A stretch of DNA of 64,000 nucleotides from the NCBI RefSeq assembly GCF_037892195.1, contig NZ_JATACI010000002.1, forward strand, positions 1,798,001 through 1,862,000, in the 5' to 3' direction. The position numbers were made by a program, and so were the translations under genes. The notes beneath the pieces are model-generated. The model had not been told where the DNA came from. It searched no databases and saw only the letters and a list, made by a program, of their open reading frames with translations. This DNA comes from Yoonia sp. GPGPB17 (GTDB lineage Bacteria > Pseudomonadota > Alphaproteobacteria > Rhodobacterales > Rhodobacteraceae). Below, piece after piece: positions 28,654 to 38,497 of this stretch. Position 1 is the first letter of the stretch; every line of letters starts with the position of its first letter.

Positions 28654-28747
28654 TGTATTTCTCCCAAGTAGCATCGTGATGCATTAACTTTGTTGTATAA
28701 AATGGTTACGCAGGATTGAACGAGATGGATCACTAAAAGTTGCTGCT

Positions 28748-29275
28748 ATGGTATTGCCCAAACTCACTCTCATCCTAGGCGGTGCCGCCTCGGGCAAATC
28801 ATCTTTTGCGGAAAGCCTTGTTTTAAAGGGTGGGGACGGTGATCCAATCTACATCGCGACAGCACAGGTTTTTGACAATGAGATGGCTGAAAAAGTCGCA
28901 AAACACCGCGCAATGCGCGGCACCGGATGGCGCACGATAGAAGAACCGCTCTATCTGGCTGATGCCCTCGCCAAGGTAGATGCAAACCAGCCGGTCCTGA
29001 TTGACTGCGCGACACTCTGGCTGACCAATGTGATCTTGGGTGAGCATGGCACTGAGGCGCAAAGCGTCGCACTGATGGCCGCGCTCGAACGATGCAAGGG
29101 TCCAGTTGTGATCGTCTCAAACGAAGTTGGCCAAGGCATTGTTCCTGAAAACAAGCTGTCTCGGACATTCCGAAACGCGCAAGGACGTTTGAACCAAGAA
29201 ATCGCGACTAAATCTGATCTGGTTGTGGCCGTCATGGCGGGTCTTCCTCTCGCACTCAAAGGTCAGTTGCCGTGA
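28748..29275 (+). CDS. cobU: Bifunctional adenosylcobinamide kinase/adenosylcobinamide-phosphate guanylyltransferase
   Basis: A 175-residue enzyme of cobalamin nucleotide-loop assembly. Walker A is LGGAASGKSSFAE at residues 11-23 and the GMP-accepting region includes NEVGQGIVPENKLSRTFRN. Length is normal. The next gene, a phosphatase, starts within its stop codon (GTGA), so the two are one unit. B12 is the cofactor of the ethylmalonyl-CoA mutase at 59728. I see no cobalamin riboswitch in the 94-base upstream gap, and it is too short for one. Confidence 0.92.
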   Translation: MVLPKLTLILGGAASGKSSFAESLVLKGGDGDPIYIATAQVFDNEMAEKVAKHRAMRGTGWRTIEEPLYLADALAKVDANQPVLIDCATLWLTNVILGEHGTEAQSVALMAALERCKGPVVIVSNEVGQGIVPENKLSRTFRNAQGRLNQEIATKSDLVVAVMAGLPLALKGQLP

Positions 29276-29841
29276 CAAAACTATGGATGGTACGCCACGG
29301 CCCCACGCATGCGAAATCGATGGTTGGCTGGTCGGACATCCCGGCTGATCTGTCCGATACCGCAGCTATCGCGCGTCTACGGGACTTCTTGCCTGATGCG
29401 CCGGTCGTGTCATCTGATCTGATCCGGGCCACCGCCACCGCGGATGCCCTCAGACCCGAGCACCGATTGCCGAATGACCAGAGCCTACGCGAAATCAACT
29501 TCGGCGATTGGGAACTGCGGACATTCGGGGATGTTGAGGCGGAAGACCCTGACCGTATACGTGCATATTGGGAAACGCCTGGTCATATTGCCCCACCCAA
29601 GGGTGAGAGCTGGAACGCTGTACGGAAACGCGTTGATGACGCAATCGACGTGCATCTACTTGGTGATTACAAACACTTGATTGTCGTCGCCCACTTCGGC
29701 GTCATTCTGACACAAGTCCAGCGCGCACTTGGCATCGGCGCCTATGAGGCCTTCAGCCACCGCATCAACAATCTGTCTGTGACCGTCATTGATACAAGCG
29801 ATGATAACTGGACGGCAGAACAGATTAATCACAACCCGTGA
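29272..29841 (+). CDS. Histidine phosphatase family protein
   Basis: A 189-residue phosphoglycerate-mutase-like phosphatase with the catalytic RHG at residues 8-10 (WMVRHGPTHAKS) and the second His in VVAHFGVIL. Starts with GTG overlapping the cobU stop. The cobU context suggests alpha-ribazole phosphatase (CobC/CobZ role), but the MVRHGPT start also fits general members, so I leave the symbol blank. Confidence 0.83.
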   Translation: MTKLWMVRHGPTHAKSMVGWSDIPADLSDTAAIARLRDFLPDAPVVSSDLIRATATADALRPEHRLPNDQSLREINFGDWELRTFGDVEAEDPDRIRAYWETPGHIAPPKGESWNAVRKRVDDAIDVHLLGDYKHLIVVAHFGVILTQVQRALGIGAYEAFSHRINNLSVTVIDTSDDNWTAEQINHNP

Positions 29842-29868
29842 TGGGGCGCGTCACAGATGATCGTTGGC

Positions 29869-29887
29869 CCGAGGAGGTTTTCCTCGG
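29869..29887. other. Short hairpin upstream of the GST gene
   Basis: CCGAGGA and TCCTCGG pair around a five-base loop, 13 bases before the GST start codon and 28 bases past the phosphatase stop. There is no clean T run. It may be a weak terminator or may affect translation of the following gene. Confidence 0.4.
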
Positions 29888-29900
29888 CTAGGGTTAATCC

Positions 29901-30591
29901 ATGGCTTATGAACTCTATATTGGTGATCGCACTTTCAGCAGTTGGTCTTTGCGAGGCTGGCTGATGCTGGAAAAATTTGGACTACCCTATCAGACGCATA
30001 TGGTCGGGCTTTATGCGGGTACCATGAAGGCTGATTTGGCTCATCTTAGACCGGCCCGCACAGTTCCGGTCATGCAGACAAGCGATGGTCATGTCCTGAC
30101 CGACAGTCTTGCGATGGCCGAAACGCTGGTGGAAAACCACCCTCAGGCTTAGCCTTTACCCAGCAGGGCCCGGCGCTCGTGCGCTTGCCAGATCCATGAC
30201 CGCAGAGATGCACAGCGGTTTTCAAGCCTTGCGCGAAGCCTGCCCCATGATGCTTAGCTTTTGTTGGGAAGGCTTCGAAGCTTCGCAGGCTGTGCAAGAC
30301 GACTTGCTGAGAATAGAAGACCTCTGGTCGCTCGCCCGGGCACGCCACGGGGCAAATGGGCCTTGGCTCTTTGGTGAATACTCACTTGCGGATGTATTCT
30401 ACGCACCTGTTGCGATGCGCATCACGGCTTACAAACTGTCTGTCAGTGATGAATCGCAGGCTTATGTTTCCGCGCATCTCAGCGATCCTGCATTTTTGGC
30501 CTGGCGCAAAGCTGCAATGGAAGATGTGTATGAACCATTCCCATACGAACTGCCGCTCGCACGCAGCTCATGGCCCGGTGATACAAATTAA
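29901..30591 (+). CDS. Glutathione S-transferase family protein, frameshifted as read
   Basis: About 229 residues after repair. The thioredoxin-like N-terminal domain begins YELYIGDRTFSSWSLRGWLM with the Ser-x-x-Ser-x-Arg glutathione loop, then RTVPVMQTSDGHVLTDSLAM. The helical C-terminal domain includes WLFGEYSLADVFYAPVAMRI, the usual N-capping box. The Gln-Ala-Gly-Leu at codon 82-85 is written GCTTAGC at 30147-30153, giving a TAG and a one-base shift; GCCGGC restores it. Substrate unknown. The ribosome site is weak, and the short hairpin lies just upstream. Confidence 0.85.
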
Positions 30592-30643
30592 CCTTTCTTA
30601 AAGACCCACCGCCTACGCGTTAACCAAGAAAACGGGGAACGCG

Positions 30644-32158
30644 ATGGTTGCGCTGGCCTATACGGTGGCATTTGAAGGGATTGAAGCGCGCTTGGTCGAG
30701 GTCCAATGCGCGGTCACACCGGGCATTCCAGCATTCTCGATCGTCGGGCTGCCAGATAAGGCGGTGTCCGAGGCGCGCGAACGGGTACGGGCCGCCCTCA
30801 CGGCGATGGCCATTGCATTGCCGTCCAAGCGAATCACGGTAAACTTATCGCCCGCCGATCTGCCCAAAGAAGGGTCACATTTCGACCTTCCCATCGCGCT
30901 GGCGCTTCTGGCCGCACTTGAGATCATACCACAAGACGACGCCGCGCAGACCGTCGCCTTGGGCGAGTTGTCATTGGATGGCACGCTGGTGCCTGTCGTT
31001 GGTGCCTTGCCTGCGGCAATGGCCGCTGCACAAGAAGACCGCACGCTGCTATGCCCGCAGGCCTGCGGGGCCGAGGCCGCATGGGTCGGTGCGGCCAACG
31101 TCATCGCACCTCGGACATTGGCCGACATGGTCCGACACTTTACCGGACAATCGGTCTTGCAACCCGCGGAACCGGGTGAGGTCCTGAGGCAAACCGGGGC
31201 GCGCGACCTATCAGAGGTGAAAGGGCAGGAACGGGCCAAAAGGGCCCTGGAAATCGCTGCCGCTGGGCGCCACCACTTGTTCTTGGTCGGCTCGCCCGGG
31301 TCAGGCAAATCCATGCTGGCCGCGCGCATTCCGGGTATCCTGCCACAGTTAACACCGGCAGAGGCGCTGGAGACATCCATGATCCACTCGCTATCAGGGT
31401 TGTTGGACGAAGGGGGCATCAACCGCGAACGCCCGTTCCGTGAACCACACCATACCGCATCAATGGCCGCAATTGTCGGCGGTGGGCGCAACGCCAAGCC
31501 GGGTGAAATCAGCCTCGCGCACAATGGTGTGCTTTTTATGGATGAGTTCCCCGAGTTTCCGCGTACGGTCCTTGAGACGCTCAGGCAACCTATTGAGACC
31601 GGCGAAGTTGTGGTGGCCCGCGCCAACGCACACGTCCGTTACCCATGCCGATTCATGCTCGTTGCAGCGGCAAACCCATGCAAATGTGGCTACCTTGCCG
31701 ATCCTGCGCGCGCTTGCGCCCGCGTCCCAATCTGTGGCGAGGATTACTTGGGCAAGATCTCTGGCCCGTTAATGGACCGTTTCGATTTGCGTGTCGAAGT
31801 GCCCCCCGTTGCCTTCACGGACCTTGACTTGCCGGAAACCGGTGAAAGCTCGGCCGAGGTTGCCGCGCGCGTTCATCATGCCCGCAAAGCACAAACCAAG
31901 CGCTTTGCCGATCACCCTGAAGTCCGCGTGAATGCGGACATGGAAGGCCACCTGCTGGAAGAAATCGCGACGCCCGATACAGAGGGGCGCGCGCTACTGG
32001 TGAAAGTGGCCGAACGGTTCGGGCTGTCGGCGCGCGGCTACCACCGGGTGTTGCGCGTCGCGCGCACAATCGCAGACCTTGAGGGGGCAGCAGAGGTGCG
32101 CCAACCGCATGTTGCGGAAGCCGTCAGTTATCGGCTCGCCATGGCGAAAGAGGTCTAG
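30644..32158 (+). CDS. comM: YifB/ComM-family Mg-chelatase-like AAA ATPase
   Basis: A 504-residue protein: an N-terminal Lon-like domain ([37 protein letters not shown]), a central AAA ATPase with Walker [12 protein letters not shown] near residue 216 and Walker [10 protein letters not shown], and a C-terminal helical domain. ComM is a DNA helicase that helps branch migration during natural transformation in competent bacteria. Whether this organism is competent is unknown. Four-base overlap of its stop with gshB at 32155. Confidence 0.9.
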   Translation: MVALAYTVAFEGIEARLVEVQCAVTPGIPAFSIVGLPDKAVSEARERVRAALTAMAIALPSKRITVNLSPADLPKEGSHFDLPIALALLAALEIIPQDDAAQTVALGELSLDGTLVPVVGALPAAMAAAQEDRTLLCPQACGAEAAWVGAANVIAPRTLADMVRHFTGQSVLQPAEPGEVLRQTGARDLSEVKGQERAKRALEIAAAGRHHLFLVGSPGSGKSMLAARIPGILPQLTPAEALETSMIHSLSGLLDEGGINRERPFREPHHTASMAAIVGGGRNAKPGEISLAHNGVLFMDEFPEFPRTVLETLRQPIETGEVVVARANAHVRYPCRFMLVAAANPCKCGYLADPARACARVPICGEDYLGKISGPLMDRFDLRVEVPPVAFTDLDLPETGESSAEVAARVHHARKAQTKRFADHPEVRVNADMEGHLLEEIATPDTEGRALLVKVAERFGLSARGYHRVLRVARTIADLEGAAEVRQPHVAEAVSYRLAMAKEV

Positions 32159-33093
32159 CGCTTGACCTCAATCGCGTGCCAGATTTTTTCAGCGATGTTT
32201 ACGCCATCAAATCGTTCAAGCTCCTGAATGCCGGTGGGCGACGTCACATTAATCTCGGTCAGCCAATCACCGATCACATCAATCCCGACAAATATCTGAC
32301 CCTTTTCACGTAGAAGCGGACCGATCCGCGCACATATCTCACGGTCGCGGTCCGTCAGATCAACCTTCTCGGGGCGGCCACCTACATGCATGTTCGAGCG
32401 GGTTTCACCGGCGGCTGGAATGCGATTGATTGCACCTACTGGTTCGCCATCCACAAGGATCACGCGCTTGTCGCCTTTCGCGACATCCGGCAGGAATTGC
32501 TGCATAATCAATGGCTCGCGATTGATGCCTGTAAAGAGCTCATGCAGTGAGGCGAGATTGCTGTCACCTTCCCTCAGCTTGAAAACACCCGCACCGCCAT
32601 TGCCATAGAGCGGCTTGAGGATCACGTCACCGTGCTGCGCGCGGAAGGTCTTGAGCGTATCCAGATCGCGCGCAATCATTGTTGGAGGTGTCAGATCAGG
32701 AAAGTTCAGCACCAAGAGTTTTTCAGGATAGTTGCGCACCCAAAACGGGTCATTCACGACCAGTGTATCCGGATGGACCATGTCCAAAACATGGGTCGTT
32801 GTAATGTAGCCCATATCGAATGGTGGATCCTGACGCAGCCACAGGACATCAAAGTCCGCCAAATCAACAGTTTGTTCTTCACCAAGGCGAAAATGATCGC
32901 CCTTCACCCGTTGCACTGTCAAAGGCCACCCTTTGGCGATCACCCGGCCCTGGTCATAGGCAAGCATGTCAGGTGTGTAGTAAAACAGGGAGTGCTCGCG
33001 CGACTGTGCCTCTTCGGCAATACGGAACGTGCTATCGGCGTCAATGTCGATTGGCCCGATCGGGTCCATCTGGAAAGCGATTTTGAGCGACAT
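32155..33093 (-). CDS. gshB: Glutathione synthetase
   Basis: A 312-residue ATP-grasp ligase joining gamma-glutamylcysteine and glycine. Start [23 protein letters not shown] is diagnostic of GshB; later [28 protein letters not shown] and [15 protein letters not shown] form the ATP and product sites. It is downstream of rsmI-yraN on the same strand with a 67-base gap, a gene order common in proteobacteria. Confidence 0.96.
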   Translation of the reverse strand: MSLKIAFQMDPIGPIDIDADSTFRIAEEAQSREHSLFYYTPDMLAYDQGRVIAKGWPLTVQRVKGDHFRLGEEQTVDLADFDVLWLRQDPPFDMGYITTTHVLDMVHPDTLVVNDPFWVRNYPEKLLVLNFPDLTPPTMIARDLDTLKTFRAQHGDVILKPLYGNGGAGVFKLREGDSNLASLHELFTGINREPLIMQQFLPDVAKGDKRVILVDGEPVGAINRIPAAGETRSNMHVGGRPEKVDLTDRDREICARIGPLLREKGQIFVGIDVIGDWLTEINVTSPTGIQELERFDGVNIAEKIWHAIEVKR

Positions 33094-33160
33094 GGTGGGC
33101 CCCCTGCATGCAATAACTCGCCACTAAATGACGCAGCATGAAATCATGTGCAATGGGCAG

Positions 33161-33517
33161 TCATACTTCCATGAAGGCGTTTTCAATCACATTCAGGCCA
33201 CCAACCCCATCTACAATCGCCAGATCAAAGCGCACATCTGTCAACTGACCGCGCGGTTCATCCGCCAAAAACTCTGCCGCGCTCGCGACGATCCGCTCCA
33301 TCTGCCTGCGTCCAAGACGCGCCGCAGCATTTGCGAAACTGCGGCTCTTTTTGACTTCGACAAAGACAACGGTTTCACCGTCACGTGCAATCAGATCAAT
33401 CTCACCGCTCTGTCCACGCCACCGACGTGCGGCGACAACATGGTCGCGTTTAGCGTAATCATTTGCCACAATATCTTCGGCTGCCAATCCTGCGTGGTAT
33501 CCAACTGTGCCACTCAT
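33161..33517 (-). CDS. yraN: YraN family protein (UPF0102)
   Basis: A 118-residue endonuclease-like fold. The restriction-like core is GQSGEIDLIARDGETVVFVEVKKS, with Glu, Asp and the E-x-K trio. Function in DNA metabolism is unproven for the family. It overlaps rsmI by four bases at its start. Confidence 0.9.
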   Translation of the reverse strand: MSGTVGYHAGLAAEDIVANDYAKRDHVVAARRWRGQSGEIDLIARDGETVVFVEVKKSRSFANAAARLGRRQMERIVASAAEFLADEPRGQLTDVRFDLAIVDGVGGLNVIENAFMEV

Positions 33518-34374
33518 TCGTCATCTCTCATATGCAATGCCATCTGGTAGACCTGCCGTCGGGGCAGACCCAATGCACCCGCAACAACCGTGGCCGCGTC
33601 TTTTACGCGCATCGTTTTCATCGCTTCGCGCAAGGCTGCGCCGACGTCATCATCAGCCACATCAACGGCACCCGCGCGCCCGACAAGAACAACGATTTCG
33701 CCCTTCACAGATCGTCCTTGAAAATTAGTGGCCAGTTCCTGCAATGACCCGCGCGTCACCTCTTCAAACTTCTTTGTTAGTTCACGACAAACCACGGCTT
33801 GCCGCTCATCCCCCAAGACATCGCGTAAATTACCTAACATTTCACCAATACGTTTCGGGCTTTCATAAAATACCAGCGTGAACGGCACATCGCGCAATGC
33901 TGCAATCTCGGATCTGCGCTGGGCCTTTGCCGCTGGCAGGAACCCCACAAAGGCGAAACGGTCCGTCGGTAAGCCTGATACCGTCAGTGCGGCCAACACA
34001 GCCGATGCGCCCGGGGCAGAGGTTACCGCGATCTCTTCCTTGATCGCCGCGCACCCCAACTCATAGCCCGGGTCCGCGACCAGCGGCGTCCCGGCCTCCG
34101 ATACGTAAGCCACTGACTTGCCAGACTTCATTGCTGAAATCAGGCGAGCGACGGCCCCCTCGCCGCTATGATCATGAAACGCAACCACGCTGCGCCCATT
34201 CAGCGGCACGCCATGAATTTCCATCAGTTTGCGCGCTGTTCGCGTATCCTCTGCCGCAATCAGATCGGCTGACGCAAGGATATCCAGACCGCGCAGCGTC
34301 ATATCCCGTGCCGATCCAATTGGTGTCGCCACAAAATAAAGACCGGCAGAGAGTGGCTTGGTTACAAAATTCAT
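33514..34374 (-). CDS. rsmI: 16S rRNA (cytidine1402-2'-O)-methyltransferase
   Basis: A 286-residue SAM-dependent methyltransferase that modifies C1402 in the ribosome decoding site. N-terminal signature: LYFVATPIGSARDMTLRGLD, then AAEDTRTARKLM; middle SEAGTPLVADPGYELG and SAVLAALTVSGLPTDRF. Normal length. Divergent from the LpoA-like lipoprotein, the same arrangement as in enterobacteria. Confidence 0.94.
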   Translation of the reverse strand: MNFVTKPLSAGLYFVATPIGSARDMTLRGLDILASADLIAAEDTRTARKLMEIHGVPLNGRSVVAFHDHSGEGAVARLISAMKSGKSVAYVSEAGTPLVADPGYELGCAAIKEEIAVTSAPGASAVLAALTVSGLPTDRFAFVGFLPAAKAQRRSEIAALRDVPFTLVFYESPKRIGEMLGNLRDVLGDERQAVVCRELTKKFEEVTRGSLQELATNFQGRSVKGEIVVLVGRAGAVDVADDDVGAALREAMKTMRVKDAATVVAGALGLPRRQVYQMALHMRDDE

Positions 34375-34477
34375 CTCTGGACCCGCCAGCCCCCTGCTTT
34401 ATGATAGCCCCCAACATCGCGGATGATGTCTGACCAACGTCTTCCATCACTGCCGCGAAACAGGAAGGATACCGCGC

Positions 34478-35662
34478 ATGTTTGCTCGTTTCAGCAACGC
34501 CCGCAAGCCGATGGCTCGCTTTTTTGCTTTCACCGCTCTGCTTTGGCTTGCTGCATGCGACGTCACGCTTGCGCCCGACGCCAATGTGGGCCGTCAGATT
34601 GATACCGGCGACCCCATTGAAGTCGCTTTGCTGGTTCCGGGTGGTTCTGCGCAGTCAACGGACAATCAGTTGGCTCAGAACTTCGAGAACGCAGCCCGCC
34701 TTGCAATTGCTGATCTCGACGGTGCAACCGTTGACTTGCGCGTCTACAACACCGCAGGCGGAAATCCTGAACAGGCAGCGATAGCGGCAACACAGGCCGT
34801 CAACGAAGGCGCAAAAATCATCATTGGTCCGCTTTACGGTGAGGCCGCAAATGCCGCTGGCGTGGCCATTGCAGGCCGAGATGTGAATGTGCTGGCATTC
34901 TCAAACAATCGCGCATTTGCAGGCGGGAATATCTTTATCCTTGGCTCGACTTTTGACAATACGGCCGCACGCCTTGTGCAATTTGGCACGCGCCAGGGCG
35001 TGAGCCGCTACATGGTTGTGCATGGTGACGATCTGCCCGGGCGTGTTGGGCGTGATGCTATTACAACGGCTGTACAGGGTAATGGCGGTGAGGTTGTAGG
35101 CGTCGAAAGCTATCCGCTGTCGCAGCAAGGCATCTTCACATCCACCCGCCGGATTGTATCGAATGTGCGCCGTTCGGGGGCACAGGCCGTTTTCACGACG
35201 GCGGGGGCAAATGCGGATTTGCCGATCATCGCAACAGCCCTGCCCGATGCCGGTATGGACACCGACCGCAGCCGTTTCATCGGGCTGACCCGTTGGGATA
35301 CGCTACCGCAACTGGCCGCCCTGCCTGGGCTTGAAGGTGGGCTCTTTGCCCTTCCTGATCCGGGGACAGCCGCCCTTTTCGCCAATCGCTATGCTGCGAC
35401 ATATGGGGATACACCGCATCCTCTGGCAGGACTGGCCTATGATGGCATTGCGGCAATCGGCGCGTTGGCTGCCGCAGGCAACACCGAAGCACTGACCAAA
35501 TCCGCACTCACCCAACCGCAGGGGTTTCGTGGTACATCGGGCGTGTTTCGCCTGCTGCCAAATGGCCTCAACCAACGCGGGTTGGCTGTTGCCACCATTC
35601 AAAACAATCAGGTTGTGATCCTTGAACAAGCCCCAAGAAGCTTTGGTGGCCCCGGCCTCTGA
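34478..35662 (+). CDS. Penicillin-binding protein activator, LpoA-like lipoprotein
   Basis: A 394-residue lipoprotein with lipobox LAAC (Cys27 from the first Met; the Met at residue 12 is an alternative start). The rest is a periplasmic binding protein type 1 fold: IEVALLVPGGSAQS, FENAARLAIADLDGATVD, IIIGPLYGEAANAAG. In E. coli LpoA activates PBP1A; here the same gene neighbours (rsmI, yraN) support that role, but the alphaproteobacterial version lacks the N-terminal TPR part. Its last 41 bases overlap the start region of glnD. Confidence 0.82.
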   Translation: MFARFSNARKPMARFFAFTALLWLAACDVTLAPDANVGRQIDTGDPIEVALLVPGGSAQSTDNQLAQNFENAARLAIADLDGATVDLRVYNTAGGNPEQAAIAATQAVNEGAKIIIGPLYGEAANAAGVAIAGRDVNVLAFSNNRAFAGGNIFILGSTFDNTAARLVQFGTRQGVSRYMVVHGDDLPGRVGRDAITTAVQGNGGEVVGVESYPLSQQGIFTSTRRIVSNVRRSGAQAVFTTAGANADLPIIATALPDAGMDTDRSRFIGLTRWDTLPQLAALPGLEGGLFALPDPGTAALFANRYAATYGDTPHPLAGLAYDGIAAIGALAAAGNTEALTKSALTQPQGFRGTSGVFRLLPNGLNQRGLAVATIQNNQVVILEQAPRSFGGPGL

Positions 35663-38438
35663 CCCGACTTCACCGCTAGACGACGGTGCGCCGGACGGTT
35701 TGATCTGTCCGGCGTCTGCTATTTTTGATGCCGACGTGGTGATCGCACAGATCGATACCGCCGTTGTAGAGGCAACGTCCGAAAAGGCCATTCGCGCGGC
35801 AACCGTGGGTGCGCTCGCTGCCGCACGTTCCGCGGGCATGCTGCAGATCGCCACGGCTTTCCGCGCGCAACCATTTGCGTCACGCCCCACAACACGTGCG
35901 TATAGCTGGCTGACCGATCAAATCGTCAAAACGGTTCTGAAAGTTGCGACCGACCGCTTGCACCCGCTACCAAACCCCACTGAAAGTGAGCGGCTTTCGC
36001 TGATTGCGGTGGGCGGCTACGGGCGCGGAGAAATGGCCCCGCAATCAGACGTCGATTTGTTGTTCCTGACGCCCTACAAGATCACGCCCTGGGCTGAGAG
36101 TGTGATCGAGTCGATGCTCTACATGCTGTGGGACCTCAAGCTAAAGGTTGGCCACGCCAGCCGTACCGTCAAAGACTGCCTTCGGCTGGCCAGGGAAGAT
36201 TATACGATCCGCACCTCGCTGGTAGAGTATCGGCATTTAGCGGGAGATGCCGCGCTCGCGACAGAACTGGGTGACCGGCTTTGGTCAGAGCTGTTCAAAT
36301 CTACCGCGAGCGATTTCATCGAAGCAAAACTGGAAGAACGCGCGACCCGCCACCGCAAACAGGGCGGGCAGCGTTATGTGGTTGAACCCAACGTCAAAGA
36401 GGGCAAAGGCGGGTTGCGCGACCTGCAATCGCTTTTCTGGATCAGCAAATACGTCAATGGCGTCAAAGATGCGGCTGAACTGGTCAACCTCGGGGTCTTT
36501 GCGTCGGAAGAATTCGAAACCTTTGTCACAGCCGAGGATTTCCTTTGGGCGGTGCGCTGTCACTTGCATCTTATTGCTGGTTAGCCGACCGACCAGTTGA
36601 CGTTCGATATGCAGGTCGAAGTGGCGTCGGCGATGGGGTATCTTGATCACGGCGGCAGGCGCGGGGTCGAGCATTTCATGCAGGCCTATTTCCGGCAGGC
36701 GACTCACGTCGGAGAGTTGACACGTATTTTTCTGACGGCACTGGAAGCAAGCCACACCAAACAAGAACCTATGCTGGCGCGGTTGCTGAAGCGGCGCAAG
36801 AAGGCCAAACCGCCCTACGCCATCAAACAGAACCGGCTCACCGTCGCAAACGAAAAGGCGTTTCTGGCTGACAAACTGAATATCCTTCGCCTGTTTGAAG
36901 AGGCGCTGCGCACTGGCACGCTGTTACACCCCGACGCGATGCGCCTGATCTCGGCAAATCTCGACCAGATTGATGCCGATATGCGCGACGACAAGGAGGC
37001 ACGCCGCATCTTCCTTGATCTGCTGCTCAAGCACGGCAATCCCGAACGGGCTTTGCGGCGGATGAATGAACTGGGCGTCTTAGCCGCGTTCATTCCTGAA
37101 TTCGCACCGATTGTCGCGATGATGCAATTCAATATGTACCACCACTTCACAGTGGACGAACATACGATTCAATGCATCAGCACGCTTGCCCAGATCGAGC
37201 GCAATGAGTTGATTGAGGAACTGCCAGTCGTGTCTGGCATTCTGGAGCGTGGCGTGAATCGCAAGGTCCTTTATGTGGCGCTACTGCTGCATGACATTGG
37301 CAAAGGGCGCGACGAAGATCACTCTGTCCTTGGTGCACAGATCGCGCGCAAGGTTGCGCCACGACTGGGGCTGAACAAGAAGGAGTGCGAGACGGTAGAA
37401 TGGCTGATCCGCTATCATCTGCTACTCTCCGATGTGGCCCAGAAGCGCGATATCTCTGAACCCCGCACCGTGCGCGGTTTTGCCAAGGCCGTGAAATCTG
37501 TCGAACGGTTGGATTTGCTGACCGCGCTGACCGTCTGCGATATTCGCGGGGTTGGGCCAGGGACATGGAACAACTGGAAGGCGGTCCTAATCCGCAACCT
37601 CTACAAGGCCACAAAATCCGCGTTGGAGACCGGTCTGGAAGACCTCAACCGTGAAACCCGCGAGGCCGAGGCCAAGCGTGCCTTACGTACGGCACTATCC
37701 GATTGGGACAACAAGACGCTGAAAGCCGAAATCGGGCGACACTATGGGCCTTATTGGCAAGGCCTTCCACTGGCGGCGCAGACGGTCTTTGCAACACTTC
37801 TGCGCGATATTGCTGATGACGAGATCAAAATCGACCTGATGTTGGACGAAGACCGCGATGCGACGCGGGCCTGCTTCGCCATGGTCGATCATCCGGGGCT
37901 TTTCAGTCGTATGACGGGCGCACTGGCATTGGTGGGGGCAAACGTGGTGGATGCGCGCACTTATACGTCTAACGACGGTTATGCTACCGCCGTATTCTGG
38001 GTTCAGGACAATGACGGCAACCCATATGAAGCTGCGCGCCTACCGCGCCTGCGCCAAATGATTGAGCGGACCTTGCGGGGCGAAGTCGTTGCGAAAGATG
38101 CACTCAAAGACAAAGACAAGATCAAGAAACGCGAACGCGCCTTCAAGGTTCCAACAAATATCAGCTTCGACAATGAAGGGTCAGAAATCTATACGATTAT
38201 CGAGGTCGATACCCGCGACCGTCCCGGACTTCTCTACGATTTGACACGAACACTTGCACATAATCACGTCTACATCGCCTCAGCCGTCATTGCGACTTAT
38301 GGGGAACAGGTCGTCGATACATTCTATGTAAAAGACATTGTCGGATTGAAGTATCACTCCGAGGCCAAACGTGCCGGGCTAGAACGCAAACTGCGCGCAG
38401 CGATTGCACAGGGTGCAGAACGCGCGGTGTCAGGATGA
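35622..38438 (+). CDS. glnD: [Protein-PII] uridylyltransferase/uridylyl-removing enzyme, in-frame stop as read
   Basis: A 938-residue nitrogen sensor that uridylylates or deuridylylates PII proteins according to glutamine. Order: nucleotidyltransferase motif GGYGRGEMAPQSDVDLLF at residues 131-148, the HD hydrolase motif LLHDIGKGRDEDHS near residue 555, and two C-terminal ACT domains. A TAG at codon 321 (36582-36584) interrupts HLIAG-R-PTDQLTF; the six bases 36580-36585 read GTTAGC where GCCGGC would give Gly-Arg-Pro. The frame is otherwise continuous to 38438. The TTG start at 35622 overlaps the lipoprotein gene; a GTG at 35646 after AAGAAG is an equally good start. Confidence 0.9.
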
Positions 38439-38465
38439 AGGTCCGCAATTTTTAAAAAAATTGGG

Positions 38466-38487
38466 CCAGAGTTTTCCAAAACTCTGG
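38466..38487. repeat. Perfect inverted repeat between glnD and murJ
   Basis: CCAGAGTTTT and AAAACTCTGG pair with only CC between, preceded by TTTTTAAAAAAA. On the plus strand no T run follows, but on the minus strand the stem is followed by CCCAATTTTTTT, the form of an intrinsic terminator pointing leftward, although both neighbours run rightward. It lies 10 bases before the murJ start. Confidence 0.7.
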
Positions 38488-38497
38488 GGTGCAACGC

